A stretch of DNA of 56,829 nt from Halalkalibacter suaedae (GCF_017939705.1 NZ_JAGKSQ010000014.1:1-56829); one strand, 5' to 3'; positions 9,824 to 19,753 are shown, numbered from the stretch's first letter. Made by a program: numbers and translations. Notes: generated by a model from the sequence alone, not told the origin.

Positions 9824-11818
9824 TTATTCATCTTTTTTCTTTGTAGGTTCTTCAACATGCTCTTGAACAGTTGTAGGATCTACCTCTTTATCGTCATCAA
9901 CCTTTGAATTGATGTTCACCTTAACATCACTATCTGAATCGCCTTTTGCCTCGAGATGACGATTTGTATGATGGTTTTCAGGCAACTTCCCTTCATTGAT
10001 TAACGATTTAATTTGTTCCGCATCAAGTGTTTCTAATTTAAGTAGCGTCTCAGCTACTAAATCTAAGCTTTCTTTATTCTCAGAAAGGATCACCTTACAG
10101 CGCTCGTAACATTCTTTAATAATGCGTTGCACCTCTAAATCAATTTCATGAGCAATCGCATCACTATAATTCTGTTCATTTTGGATATCTCTTCCTAGGA
10201 ATACTTGGCCGCCGCCGTTACCTGACACAAATTGAATCGGACCAAGCTTTTTACTCATCCCATATTCAGTGACCATTTTCCGGGCAATACCTGTTGCACG
10301 TTGGAAATCGTTATGAGCACCCGTACTCGCCTCTCCAAATTGCAACTCTTCCGCAACACGTCCACCAAGTAAACCAATGATTTTATCAAGTAGTTCTGGC
10401 TCTGTCATAAAGTAACGATCTTCCTTAGGAAGCATGACTGCATAGCCTCCAGCCATTCCACGAGGTACAATCGTAACCTTATGTACCATATCAGCATTCT
10501 CAAGCTTCACACCTACTACAGTGTGGCCTGCTTCATGCCATGCAACAATGTTTTTCTCTTTAGGAGAAATCACTCGGCTCTTCTTAGCAGGACCAGCAAT
10601 AACACGGTCAATTGCCTCTTCAATATGAATCATACTAATTTTCGTTTGATCGCCACGTGCAGCGATTAACGCAGCCTCATTTAAGAGGTTCTCTAAATCA
10701 GCACCTGAGAAACCTGGCGTTCTCGTAGCAATTGCATTTAAGTTCACATCATCATCTAGCGGCTTGTTACGTGCGTGTACCTTCAATACTTCTTCACGAC
10801 CAATGACATCCGGACGGTTAACTTGAATTTGTCTATCAAAACGACCTGGACGTAATAATGCCGGATCTAGAATATCTGCACGGTTTGTAGCTGCAATGAT
10901 AATAATTCCTTCATTTGCACTGAAACCATCCATTTCAACTAGCAACTGATTAAGTGTCTGTTCACGTTCATCGTGCCCTCCACCAAGACCAGCCCCACGC
11001 TGACGACCAACCGCATCAATTTCATCAATAAAGATAATGCATGGTGCATTCTTCTTCGCATTTTCAAAAAGATCACGTACACGGGAAGCACCGACACCGA
11101 CAAACATTTCCACAAAGTCTGAACCACTGATTGAGAAGAAAGGAACACCGGCTTCTCCAGCTACAGCTCTTGCAAGTAATGTTTTACCTGTACCTGGTGG
11201 CCCAACTAGTAGAACCCCTTTAGGAATACGTGCACCAATAGCTGAGAACTTACGAGGGTCTTTTAGAAACTCAACCACTTCAATTAGTTCCTGCTTTTCT
11301 TCATCTGCACCGGCAACATCTTTGAACTTCGCCTTTTTCTTTTCATCACTAACCATCTTCGCCTTACTCTTACCAAAATTCATTACGCGGCTTCCGCCAC
11401 CTTGAGCCTGGCTTAATAGGAAGAAGAAGAGAATGAAAATAATAATGAACGGAATGATTGAAGTGAAGAAGGTTACCCAGCCACTTGTTTCATCTGCTCC
11501 TAAAATATCAACAACTAACTGGTTACCATCAGGTCCTGTTGCATTTGATAATAACTCAGCCGTTTGCTCGCTTTGTAAAAGATTCGTCTCAAAAAATTCA
11601 TCTTCACCTTGGTCGGTAAATTGACCACGTACTAAGTAAACACCACGAGCTGGCTTAACGGTCATCTCACGAACCTGACCTTGCTCAATTCGCTGAGTTA
11701 GCTCTGTAAAAGTTACAGGTTCTGTTTCCGTCTGATCATTACTAAACACGTTTACAATTCCGATAATTACAAGGAATATTAGTAAATAAAAGATGGTGTT
11801 ACGAAATATTCGATTCAT
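9824..11818 (-). CDS. ftsH: ATP-dependent zinc metalloprotease FtsH
   Basis: FtsH is a membrane AAA+ protease that degrades membrane and regulatory proteins, including in sporulation control. The 664-residue protein has transmembrane segments at about 6-24 and 113-136 flanking an extracytoplasmic domain. The AAA module has Walker A GPPGTGKT (206-213) and Walker [10 protein letters not shown] (261-269). The zinc-binding HEAGH is at 428-432. The C-terminal tail is charged and rich in Lys, Asp and Glu. A weak promoter (TTGTGA, 18 nt, TACGAT) may lie between hpt and ftsH. Confidence 0.98.
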   Translation of the reverse strand: MNRIFRNTIFYLLIFLVIIGIVNVFSNDQTETEPVTFTELTQRIEQGQVREMTVKPARGVYLVRGQFTDQGEDEFFETNLLQSEQTAELLSNATGPDGNQLVVDILGADETSGWVTFFTSIIPFIIIFILFFFLLSQAQGGGSRVMNFGKSKAKMVSDEKKKAKFKDVAGADEEKQELIEVVEFLKDPRKFSAIGARIPKGVLLVGPPGTGKTLLARAVAGEAGVPFFSISGSDFVEMFVGVGASRVRDLFENAKKNAPCIIFIDEIDAVGRQRGAGLGGGHDEREQTLNQLLVEMDGFSANEGIIIIAATNRADILDPALLRPGRFDRQIQVNRPDVIGREEVLKVHARNKPLDDDVNLNAIATRTPGFSGADLENLLNEAALIAARGDQTKISMIHIEEAIDRVIAGPAKKSRVISPKEKNIVAWHEAGHTVVGVKLENADMVHKVTIVPRGMAGGYAVMLPKEDRYFMTEPELLDKIIGLLGGRVAEELQFGEASTGAHNDFQRATGIARKMVTEYGMSKKLGPIQFVSGNGGGQVFLGRDIQNEQNYSDAIAHEIDLEVQRIIKECYERCKVILSENKESLDLVAETLLKLETLDAEQIKSLINEGKLPENHHTNRHLEAKGDSDSDVKVNINSKVDDDKEVDPTTVQEHVEEPTKKKDE

Positions 11819-11886
11819 GTTTGACCTCCTCCCACGACAATACAGCTTTAGTTATCGTATCATAACTGTCCTTTTTATCACAAATG

Positions 11887-12429
11887 TTAACTCTCATAGA
11901 TCTCAGGCTTTAAAACACCGATATAAGGTAGGTTACGATACCTTTCAATATAATCTAACCCATAACCAACGACGAAAGCATCTGGCACAATGAAACCAGC
12001 CATATCAGGAACCAAATCAACCTTACGTCCATCTGGTTTATCAAGTAATGTTACAACTTTGACTGACTTCGCTTTTCTGTAATGAAAAAGCTCAATTAAA
12101 TAGCTGAGTGTTAAACCACTATCAATAATATCTTCTAAAATCAAAACGTCTCGTCCCTCAACCGATGTATCGAGGTCCTTTAGTATTTTAACCTCTCCAG
12201 AAGAGACTAATCCCTTTCCATAGCTAGAAACGTCCATGAAGTCCATTTCAATATGGGTATCAATTCTCTTAGTTAGATCTGCCATAAAAGGCATAGCACC
12301 TTTTAATACACCTACAACTAAAGGAAAGCGACCTTCATATTCTTCCGTTATTCGTTGCCCTAATTCACGACATTTGTCTTGAATTTCTTGTTCCGAAATG
12401 AGTACCTCTTTAATCTCGTCCTTCATCAA
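11887..12429 (-). CDS. hpt: Hypoxanthine phosphoribosyltransferase
   Basis: The enzyme salvages hypoxanthine and guanine with PRPP. It has 180 residues, the same length as B. subtilis HprT. The PRPP-binding motif [17 protein letters not shown] lies near residues 95-111. The substrate region [21 protein letters not shown] marks the C-terminus. It is between tilS and ftsH. TilS and HprT are co-transcribed and physically linked to ftsH regulation in B. subtilis. Confidence 0.96.
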   Translation of the reverse strand: MMKDEIKEVLISEQEIQDKCRELGQRITEEYEGRFPLVVGVLKGAMPFMADLTKRIDTHIEMDFMDVSSYGKGLVSSGEVKILKDLDTSVEGRDVLILEDIIDSGLTLSYLIELFHYRKAKSVKVVTLLDKPDGRKVDLVPDMAGFIVPDAFVVGYGLDYIERYRNLPYIGVLKPEIYES

Positions 12430-12449
12430 AAAATAAACCTCCTAAAATG

Positions 12450-13847
12450 TCAATCCTCTACATCGACAACTTGACGCCTGCAAGTGAGGACTAGTCTTTT
12501 CAACGTATTTCTATTAACGTTTGCAACTCTAGAACGATGGAGTAGCGGAACCCATAAAATGTTTTCCATTTTATCAACGACAAGCGGCCAATCATTTCGT
12601 TCATTATGGGCAACTTTCCGATCAATAAATAAACGCCTTATCTTTTTAGACCCGCTCATACCACGACAAAGCATTCGATCATGCGGAAGGACTTGTCGTA
12701 TAGTTAATGGTAATTGAACCTGCTCCAAATCTAATATAATTTGGTTATCAGCTTCGTTCAGATCTTGTTCTTCCGTCACGTGGGCTCGTATAAACCAATC
12801 TCCTAAAGCTATACTACCAGGAATAGCTAGCTCTTCTGACGTTTGAACCAATGTTTCCTGTTCAATCTTTAGAAATTGACATCGGTCATAGTCTCGCCGA
12901 AATAAAAAAGAGTTTGGTAAATAATGTTCCCCGTTCATGTGTTCACGATTCATCATGTGGAGCACTTGCTCAATATGTATAAAATTTGTCGATGGAGAAT
13001 TTTTCCCGTAAAGATAATTTAATATTAGATGAATCACTCTTCTTTGTAAAGGCATGTTAATCTTTGTGAAGGCTCGCTGTGAAATTGTAACGTTTTGTTC
13101 ATTTTTTGAGAGCATAAGCGTTGGTAAGATTTCCTCTGCTAGCTCCATCAAAAACTGTTGATCCTCAGAACACCATTCCTGCTGTCTCTGCATATGTAAG
13201 TGAACATTTGGATTCTCCCTTTTTAAAAAAGGAAGAAGATCCTCTCTAAACCGATTACGTGTATAGTTCCTCGAAGAGTTACTAGAGTCTCTTCTTGGAA
13301 CAATTGATACATCATTACAATAGTGCTCAATTTCCTGTTTCGTTATTCCTAAAAATGGCCGAATGATAGCTCCATGTCCTAACTTACGAAAGGCCGGAAT
13401 TCCTACTGCCTTTAAAGGGTTCCTGCCGCGAACACTCATCATGATCATTGTTTCCACTTGATCATCTCCATGATGCCCCGTAGCAATTCTACTATTTTCA
13501 TCTACTAATTCCTCAAACCACTGATAGCGAAGTTCTCTTGCTGCTAGCTGCGTCCCAATATTCCTCTGCTTGGCATATCCCCGAACATCCACATCTTTCT
13601 TCATATATGGGATGTGGTAATTTAAGCAATATCTCTCAATATAGGTTGCATCTTGATCAGCTTCATCACCTCTTAAATGATGATGTACGTGAACTGCCTT
13701 AACATTGATTTTCAGAATTGTTCGATGCTCCCAGAGAAAATGAAGCAACGCCATTGAATCAGGACCTCCCGATACAGCAACAAAAATAGTTTGACCCTCT
13801 TTTAAGAGTTTATGCTTCTCAATGAATTTAAGAACGTTTGATCTCAT
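12450..13847 (-). CDS. tilS: tRNA(Ile)-lysidine synthase
   Basis: TilS modifies C34 of tRNA-Ile(CAU) to lysidine so that it reads AUA. The PP-loop motif VAVSGGPDSMALLHFL starts near residue 24. The ATP-pyrophosphatase segments TGHHGDDQVET and RPFLGITKQEIE follow. The C-terminal TilS domains extend to about 465 residues. The open frame continues upstream into the yjjB-like gene, but the ATG at 13847 has AAAGGAGGA upstream (about 14 nt) and matches the family N-terminus. It overlaps the upstream gene by 20 nt, so the exporter pair and tilS are probably co-transcribed. Confidence 0.95.
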   Translation of the reverse strand: MRSNVLKFIEKHKLLKEGQTIFVAVSGGPDSMALLHFLWEHRTILKINVKAVHVHHHLRGDEADQDATYIERYCLNYHIPYMKKDVDVRGYAKQRNIGTQLAARELRYQWFEELVDENSRIATGHHGDDQVETMIMMSVRGRNPLKAVGIPAFRKLGHGAIIRPFLGITKQEIEHYCNDVSIVPRRDSSNSSRNYTRNRFREDLLPFLKRENPNVHLHMQRQQEWCSEDQQFLMELAEEILPTLMLSKNEQNVTISQRAFTKINMPLQRRVIHLILNYLYGKNSPSTNFIHIEQVLHMMNREHMNGEHYLPNSFLFRRDYDRCQFLKIEQETLVQTSEELAIPGSIALGDWFIRAHVTEEQDLNEADNQIILDLEQVQLPLTIRQVLPHDRMLCRGMSGSKKIRRLFIDRKVAHNERNDWPLVVDKMENILWVPLLHRSRVANVNRNTLKRLVLTCRRQVVDVED

Positions 13848-14277
13848 AACGTTGACCAATTCCTCCTTTTCCAATCGAAAAAAGAGATAATGCAAAGACA
13901 AGACCAGCTGCAATCGCTCCAGCCTGTAACATTGTTTCTATTCCTAGCTGCAACCCAAGAATATAATCACCATCAACAAAAGCAAGCATTGTAAAATACG
14001 CTCTGCTTCCTGGTACTAATGGAATGATTCCAGGGATACTAAAAATAGTAACGGGAACACGGATCTTCTTGGCTAGGATGTGGGATAATGCTGCTGCAGT
14101 TAATGAGGCAACAGCAGTCGCAAAAATCGTTGAAATTCCGTATGTAGGGAGTGTGGAGTGTAGAAACCAAGCTGATACACCAATTAATCCGCCAAACCAC
14201 ACAATTTTTTTGGGAACATTAAATATGACCCCGAAAGCAACGGTTGCTAAAAAACAAAGAATAAGTTCAATAACCAT
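13828..14277 (-). CDS. Threonine/serine exporter family, small subunit (YjjB/ThrE_2-like)
   Basis: This 149-residue, almost wholly hydrophobic protein has about four to five predicted membrane segments. The motif SIPGIIPLVPGSRAYF near residues 80-95 matches the conserved IPGIxPLVPG pattern of the ThrE C-terminal half. The family exports threonine/serine or, in some pairs, organic acids; the substrate here is unknown. It follows the YjjP-like gene by 27 nt and overlaps tilS. B. subtilis has no such gene between yabT and tilS, so the pair is an insertion into the conserved spoIIE-yabS-yabT-tilS order. Confidence 0.88.
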   Translation of the reverse strand: MVIELILCFLATVAFGVIFNVPKKIVWFGGLIGVSAWFLHSTLPTYGISTIFATAVASLTAAALSHILAKKIRVPVTIFSIPGIIPLVPGSRAYFTMLAFVDGDYILGLQLGIETMLQAGAIAAGLVFALSLFSIGKGGIGQRYEIKRS

Positions 14278-14304
14278 GTTGTTCTACCTGCCTTTCCTAA
14301 GGAG

Positions 14305-15057
14305 CTAAGTGAGGATAGCTATAGCAAGAGCAATTCCTGTAGCAATCGAAAGGGCAGTGATTAACGCCTCTGCTCCTCTACTAACTCCAGCAATTAGATC
14401 CCCCGACATAACGTCTCTTACTGCATTTGTGAGTGGTATCCCAGGCACAAGTGGCATAAGAGTCCCGATAATAACTTGGTCTAAATTATCTCCAAGGCCA
14501 AGCAGAACAAGAATGATTGCAACTGAACCACCAATAAATGCTGACATAAATTCAGCAAAGATCTTCACCTTTGTGTATTCCTGTAAGGTAACAATACACC
14601 AACTGGCAATAAAACCTGCAATAAACGCCGGAAACGTATCCATTAAATTCCCACCAAATAAATACGAAAAAGCCCCACCAGCAACTCCTGAAGCAATATG
14701 AATGAGATACGTCGGATAACTCATTGGTGCTTTAGCAATTTCCTCGAGCTGCCTTAGGGCTTCGTCACCATCAATCAATCCACTAACAAACTCTCTAGAA
14801 ACTTGGTTGACGAGTGTCACTTTATTCAAATCATGAAGCCGATCATCCACTCGTACCATTTGCATAACATCGCCTTTTTCATCTTCCTCAAATGAAAGGA
14901 AAATACCTGTTGTTGTTACAAAGCTATGAACATTTCGAAAGTGGGCTGATTTAGCCATCCGTTCTAATGTCTCTTCTACCCGGTACGTCTCTGCCCCGTA
15001 TGTCAGCATAATTTGACCAGATAGCATGCATATGTCCATCATTCTGTCTGAATTCAC
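14305..15057 (-). CDS. Threonine/serine exporter family, large subunit (YjjP/ThrE-like)
   Basis: The 250-residue protein has the ThrE N-terminal half. A soluble start (AETYRVEETLERMA, typical of the family) is followed by about five membrane segments including GVAGGAFSYLFGG. PLVPGIPLTNAVRD near residue 208 is the conserved pore-proximal motif. I chose GTG at 15057 because GGAGG lies 9 nt upstream; the longer frame to 15078 has no ribosome-binding site. With the downstream YjjB-like gene it would form a two-component inner-membrane exporter. Substrate unknown. Confidence 0.88.
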   Translation of the reverse strand: MNSDRMMDICMLSGQIMLTYGAETYRVEETLERMAKSAHFRNVHSFVTTTGIFLSFEEDEKGDVMQMVRVDDRLHDLNKVTLVNQVSREFVSGLIDGDEALRQLEEIAKAPMSYPTYLIHIASGVAGGAFSYLFGGNLMDTFPAFIAGFIASWCIVTLQEYTKVKIFAEFMSAFIGGSVAIILVLLGLGDNLDQVIIGTLMPLVPGIPLTNAVRDVMSGDLIAGVSRGAEALITALSIATGIALAIAILT

Positions 15058-15088
15058 AATGTAACGCCTCCAGATCAATCCATAATTC

Positions 15089-16078
15089 CTACATCATTTG
15101 TCCAAATAAGTATAGGATATATGCTAGAAGAAGAAAAGAGGAAAGCAGGAAAATTTCAACAAAGTAGGACTGTTTCTTTTCCTTCTTTTCTTTCTTTGGA
15201 ATCGGAGCTTGACTTACCCTTTTTTTCACTTTAGTTTTCCTTGATGACTGTATTACATTAGAGCCCTTTGATGATAGAGCTTTAACCATTTCTTCTTTCA
15301 TCTCAGTTGCATTCGTATATTTAGCTTGTAGCGCCTTTAACATCACTTCTCGGAATGGATGTAATAGAGCTTCTTCGTCAATTTTCTGCTTTAATAAAAT
15401 GAGTGGTTTCTCACCTTGTTTTTCAAATCGCTTAGGGTATGCACAATTGAGCATGATCATTGCAACTGCAAACAAATCATAGCTCGCTTCAGCCTTTCTT
15501 GATCCAAGTCCCCAATAACCACGATCAAAAAACTCTGTATACTCCTTAATGGATCGACCAATTAACGTAGTTCCACCAACATCAAGCCAGCGAATTCTAG
15601 CCGGTGGGCCTACGACAATAACATTCTCAGGCTTTAGATCACCAAACACCCAGCCCGCACGGTGAAGCCGATCTAAGTCTCCTAACAATTGAATCATTAA
15701 TATACCGAGCCACTCAGAGCCTTTACTTTTCATATAATCGTTCAATTGAGACCCTTTTAAGTACTCCATCGCATAGAAAGGAAATGTTCCTTCTTCTTTC
15801 ACAACATCGTCCACATCAAGTAAAGAAGGTCCAAGTATTTGCCCTTGAACCTTCGAAAAATGCTTTAAGACATTTACTTCTGATGTAATTGACATATTAT
15901 CAAGTCCAACCTTTAATGCAACAAGCCCTGACTTTGATTGGGCTAAATATACGGTCCCATTTGCTCCAGCCCCTAACACTCGGATAATTTGGTAAGGGTT
16001 TTGATGCCATTTCCCAATGAATTTATCACCAGCGTAGAACTTACATACCTTTTTCGAGTAGCTGTTCTTCATCATCAC
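15089..16078 (-). CDS. yabT: Membrane-anchored Hanks-type Ser/Thr kinase YabT
   Basis: In B. subtilis YabT is a DNA-stimulated kinase active early in sporulation that phosphorylates RecA, among others. The 329-residue protein has a glycine loop LGAGANGTV (35-43), the ATP lysine VALK (about 56), catalytic loop FGDLKPEN (145-152) and DVGGT (166-170) instead of DFG. A Lys/Arg-rich stretch (about 270-305) precedes a single C-terminal transmembrane segment. This matches the YabT architecture. The GTG start overlaps yabS by 38 nt. Confidence 0.95.
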   Translation of the reverse strand: MMMKNSYSKKVCKFYAGDKFIGKWHQNPYQIIRVLGAGANGTVYLAQSKSGLVALKVGLDNMSITSEVNVLKHFSKVQGQILGPSLLDVDDVVKEEGTFPFYAMEYLKGSQLNDYMKSKGSEWLGILMIQLLGDLDRLHRAGWVFGDLKPENVIVVGPPARIRWLDVGGTTLIGRSIKEYTEFFDRGYWGLGSRKAEASYDLFAVAMIMLNCAYPKRFEKQGEKPLILLKQKIDEEALLHPFREVMLKALQAKYTNATEMKEEMVKALSSKGSNVIQSSRKTKVKKRVSQAPIPKKEKKEKKQSYFVEIFLLSSFLLLAYILYLFGQMM

Positions 16079-16781
16079 CAGCCATCAAACTCCTTCTTGA
16101 ATTTGACTTCGTAAACTTCTGAAGTGCAACCTTCAAAGCAGGACCCGTCGGTGTAATACCTCCAGAAGACAACTTCTGAAAGATCCCAGTAAGTGAATTA
16201 AGCTGTGGTGACCAATCAAGGAGCTTATCAATGTCCTTTCTCTTACCTGGGAATGAATAGAGCGAAAATCGATTAGCACCCATTCTAGAAGTAAGGCTAA
16301 TAGACAAATCGGTCAGTGCTTCTTGTACCATTGGTAGTTTATTTTTCATACTTGCACTTGTATCAACTAAGATGAGAACATCTAAATTCATTGTTTCTCC
16401 AAGCTCATCTACAACTTCCATTACTTGCCCTCTTTTAGTAGGTGATAAATCTTCCATTTCTTGATTTTGGCCTAATATTTGTGAGAGCTCTTTATTCACT
16501 ACTCCATGAATCGTTTGTGTCATGGCCTTTCTCGTCACCATTTGAACTGTTTGGGCAAGCTGTTTTGCATAGACAATTTGACTTACCCCATTTCCAGCCA
16601 TGGCAATCGCTTCTATCTCTTCTATGCCTTGCTCACTTAAGTGGTTTTCATCAACAATTCCTATAACATTGACAGTAATTCCTTGTTCTTTTGCAAAAGC
16701 AGCAATCGCTATGGGATCTTCCCCTTGATTTGAATGTCCATCTGTTAACAATAGAATCTGTTTTAACGTACCTTTACTCAC
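16041..16781 (-). CDS. yabS: VWA-domain protein YabS
   Basis: This is a 246-residue homologue of B. subtilis YabS, of unknown function, encoded between spoIIE and yabT. The N-terminal segment (ILLLTDGHSNQGEDP) resembles the second half of a von Willebrand A fold. The MIDAS motif DTSAS appears only near residue 142, followed by the remainder of the fold, so the halves look permuted. GTG at 16781 is chosen because GGAGGGG lies 6 nt upstream and it matches the YabS N-terminus. The frame overlaps yabT by 38 nt. Confidence 0.92.
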   Translation of the reverse strand: MSKGTLKQILLLTDGHSNQGEDPIAIAAFAKEQGITVNVIGIVDENHLSEQGIEEIEAIAMAGNGVSQIVYAKQLAQTVQMVTRKAMTQTIHGVVNKELSQILGQNQEMEDLSPTKRGQVMEVVDELGETMNLDVLILVDTSASMKNKLPMVQEALTDLSISLTSRMGANRFSLYSFPGKRKDIDKLLDWSPQLNSLTGIFQKLSSGGITPTGPALKVALQKFTKSNSRRSLMAGDDEEQLLEKGM

Positions 16782-16868
16782 TATGATCCCCTCCAAGTTA
16801 TGAATAATACCATCATTCACTAGCTTAGAAGGTTTTATACGTGCTAACGGACTTTGTCGAACGATTCT

Positions 16869-19361
16869 TTATGAAAGGGCCGCCTTCTGTGTTTTCTTCC
16901 TCATAATGTTTGGTGCTTTATATAGAGGAATAGCGGACCACTTCGGTGTGTTTCGTTTCACCTTTGCTACGATTACAGTCATATCATCATCAATCGTACC
17001 ATGCTCTGTTCGAATAATTCGTTCAAGAATGATATCAGCCATTTCCTGCGGATCCTCTGTCTCAATTTCACTCAACATTCGCTTCATCCACATTTCCTTA
17101 TTTTCAACATGTTTAGGAGCATCATAGATTCCATCGCTCATCATCACGAGGAGATCACCTGCTTTTAGCTGCTCACTTACAACATCTACATCGAATTCTT
17201 GAATCATCCCCATCGGTAAATTACTCGCTTCGACCTTCAAGACGTTTGTGCCTCTTTTAATAAAACTAGGAATCGATCCGATCTTTAAAAATCTCGTGTT
17301 CGCATTTTGTAAATCAATCATTGCTAGATCAAGTGTTGAGAAGATCTCATCAGTTGTCCGGAGTGAAAGAACTGAGTTTACGGATTTAATCGCCACCGTT
17401 TCCTCAATTCCAGACTGTAATACCTTTTGCAAGAGCTGCAGTGTCTCATTACTTTCTAAATGTGCACGTTCGCCATTACCCATTCCATCACTTATGGCAA
17501 TGGCATATTTACCTGAACCGAGTTCGATTGTTGAATAACAATCTCCTGATACCCATGCCCCGCCTTTGGCAACATGGGCAACGCCAGTATCAATCACGAA
17601 CTGTTTTGCTGAGCTAAATGATACATGACTATACCCATTTGGATAAAACCCATTTTCCTCTTTCTTGACAATGACCGTTTCCCTTAGCAAATCAGATAGC
17701 ATTGGTGCAATAATCTTTTCACATTGTCCATGACTATTATCTGCAGATATACTCATCTCTATTTCAACATTTCCCTTTTCAAGACTGAAAATATCAATAT
17801 GTCCAACTTCGAATCCAACTGTTCTTAATGCATCAAGCATCTGTTCCTCTTGGTAATGATGTGCCTCTTTCTCTCTTTGAATCTCTTTTGCAAAATCACC
17901 CATTACTCTTGATACTCCAAGTAATTGGTCAGCAACGAGTCTACGACTTTCTAATACCTGCTTTTTCAATTTTTGATTTGCTTGGTACTGTTGATGTTCA
18001 TGACTAATAGCTTGGATGACTTTGTCTGGTTTGATGCAATGCCTTTTCCATTCCGCCATTAATACCTGATCTTTCACTTCATGATTTGTTTCTGTTTCTG
18101 TCATAATACGTTGCATTGAATCATAGGTTTTAGTAAAGTTCTGTACCCAGCAGCGTTCTTTTTTAAAGCAAGTCTGGCATGTTCTTTCAGTGACATTACT
18201 TAGAAAGTAATCAATTTCACGCTCATCCTCTTCGCTATTAGGTATTTGTGCAGGCGATTGAAAACTATTAGATAATGTTTGAAATAAGGTCGAGAACTGC
18301 TCCACTCTTCCAGCTGTAATATCACGTATTTTTCGTAAATACTGCTGCTGTTCCTTTGAATGCTCTGCTGTTCCCGGAATAAATCGAGCAATATACTGAA
18401 TAAAACTCTTTGGAGTAAGAAAGAAAACAAGAATCGCAAGCATCGATTCCATTAATGTTACAGTCACTTGAGTTGAACCCTCTCCGTACAAGCCTATTAA
18501 GAGTGTACCGACTAGTAGTCCTATTCCAACACCAAGTTTATTGCCTTCTTTAAGAAGTCCACCTAATAGACCTGCAAATGCAAGTAAGCTCATTTGGTAT
18601 AAGCTTGCTACGCTCGCTAAGCTCAAAATGAGTCCAGTTACGACACCAACTGTTGAACCAATTGCTGCTCCTCCTACAAATGCAAAAATTAATACAAGGT
18701 ATCTAGCAAGCATATGTTCAACCGTTATATCTTGAAATACCCAACCAACAGTACCTGTCATAACAGAGGCCAAAAGGATAATTAAACAAACAATTTCTTC
18801 ATTACGTAAAGGCTGTTGCAATCTCTTCCCTGTCATAATCGGTACACTTTGCAAAAAGATCATTGTCAAAATGAAACTTAAACCCGCTTCAACTGTTGCC
18901 ATCATTAGTTCATAAGTTACAATTGTCCCTTCTGTAACAAGAACGAATGCTAAGCGCGTAACCATACTTGCAGCAAAGACCGTATAAGGTAATGCCTTTG
19001 TAGCATCTTGACCTGTCTTAACCACAATCTTCTGAATAACAATATAAACCACAATCCCACTCAGTATAAACAATGCTTGTCCATGATACCCCGACAACGC
19101 TCCAGCAACTAAGGATAATGCAGCCACTCCTGTTCGTTCACGCTTAAGCATATAAATAGCAGCTAGGTATGGAAGAGCAAACGGTGCCAGCTCTGATAAA
19201 ATCATGGCCCTTCCTAATAAGAAACCTACTAATGCAATAAGCAACCCATATTGAAAAAGTGCAGCTCGGATCCATGACTTCATTTTGCCACCCATGTTCT
19301 TCATAACATCCAGTCCGTGCTCGGCAGGGTTCGTCCAATCTTTGGTCAATTTCCTAATCAT
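16869..19361 (-). CDS. spoIIE: Stage II sporulation protein E (PP2C-type phosphatase)
   Basis: SpoIIE dephosphorylates SpoIIAA-P at the polar septum and so activates sigma-F in the forespore. The 830-residue protein has about ten membrane segments in the first 330 residues and a central regulatory region with a CxxC-C cluster (CQTCFKKERCW). The C-terminal PP2C domain carries AISDGMGNGERA and VMMSDGIYDAP with the metal-binding aspartates. Length and layout match B. subtilis (827). The ATG follows GGTGG at about 7 nt. Confidence 0.98.
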   Translation of the reverse strand: MIRKLTKDWTNPAEHGLDVMKNMGGKMKSWIRAALFQYGLLIALVGFLLGRAMILSELAPFALPYLAAIYMLKRERTGVAALSLVAGALSGYHGQALFILSGIVVYIVIQKIVVKTGQDATKALPYTVFAASMVTRLAFVLVTEGTIVTYELMMATVEAGLSFILTMIFLQSVPIMTGKRLQQPLRNEEIVCLIILLASVMTGTVGWVFQDITVEHMLARYLVLIFAFVGGAAIGSTVGVVTGLILSLASVASLYQMSLLAFAGLLGGLLKEGNKLGVGIGLLVGTLLIGLYGEGSTQVTVTLMESMLAILVFFLTPKSFIQYIARFIPGTAEHSKEQQQYLRKIRDITAGRVEQFSTLFQTLSNSFQSPAQIPNSEEDEREIDYFLSNVTERTCQTCFKKERCWVQNFTKTYDSMQRIMTETETNHEVKDQVLMAEWKRHCIKPDKVIQAISHEHQQYQANQKLKKQVLESRRLVADQLLGVSRVMGDFAKEIQREKEAHHYQEEQMLDALRTVGFEVGHIDIFSLEKGNVEIEMSISADNSHGQCEKIIAPMLSDLLRETVIVKKEENGFYPNGYSHVSFSSAKQFVIDTGVAHVAKGGAWVSGDCYSTIELGSGKYAIAISDGMGNGERAHLESNETLQLLQKVLQSGIEETVAIKSVNSVLSLRTTDEIFSTLDLAMIDLQNANTRFLKIGSIPSFIKRGTNVLKVEASNLPMGMIQEFDVDVVSEQLKAGDLLVMMSDGIYDAPKHVENKEMWMKRMLSEIETEDPQEMADIILERIIRTEHGTIDDDMTVIVAKVKRNTPKWSAIPLYKAPNIMRKKTQKAALS

Positions 19362-19392
19362 TTTTCCACCACCCTATTTTAATCGTGGTTTC

Positions 19393-19459
19393 ATTATAAA
19401 CAGATTTCATACACAGTTTTTGTCAAAATGACCAAGCTAGATTGAGAAAACGTTCGACT
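19393..19459 (-). promoter_or_regulatory. spoIIE promoter: consensus hexamers with 22-nt spacer and upstream 0A-like box
   Basis: Minus-strand -35 TTGACA (19421-19426) and -10 TATAAT (19393-19398) are both perfect but 22 nt apart, too far for ordinary sigma-A use. AGTCGAA (19453-19459) upstream is one base from the 0A box TGTCGAA. This matches the Spo0A-activated, long-spacer class to which B. subtilis spoIIE and spoIIG belong. Confidence 0.8.
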
Positions 19460-19602
19460 CTTTTCGTCCTCAATTGGTATAGATTCCTATAGTATGCGTA
19501 ACTACGTTTAAGAAAGAGAACTATTATAGGAGATTATTGCAGACTATGCAGAAAAGTGAGGAAGGAAAGTTGGTTTAGATTTCACTATTGTAAAATGAAC
19601 AC

Positions 19603-19632
19603 AAAAAAACCTACATGCTAGCATGCAGGTTT
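19603..19632 (-). terminator. Rho-independent terminator after tRNA-Met
   Basis: An 11-bp stem with one A-C mismatch (arms 19608-19618 and 19621-19631, around the CATGCTAGCATG core) is followed on the minus strand by a run of seven T residues. It sits 14 nt after the tRNA 3' end. Confidence 0.85.
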
Positions 19633-19645
19633 GATCATTTATGTA

Positions 19646-19722
19646 TGGTAGCGGCGGAGGGAGTCGAACCCACGACCTCACGGGTATGAACCGTACGCTC
19701 TAGCCAGCTGAGCTACACCGCC
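19646..19722 (-). tRNA. tRNA-Met (CAT), elongator type
   Basis: The 77-nt minus-strand gene starts GGCGGTGTAGCTCAG, has anticodon loop TTCATAC and an encoded CCA. The G1-C72 pair and the close match to B. subtilis trnSL-Met1 indicate elongator methionine. The T stem (GTGGG / CCCTC) seems to contain one T-T mismatch. In B. subtilis a tRNA-Glu follows at this site; none is seen here. Confidence 0.95.
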
Positions 19723-19753
19723 ATAACTTGTCACTTCAATTGCGACAAGTAAT

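Noticed and set aside
16041-16078. Frameshift at the yabS-yabT overlap
   Set aside because: Both proteins have normal ends compared with B. subtilis, so a simple 38-nt overlap explains it.
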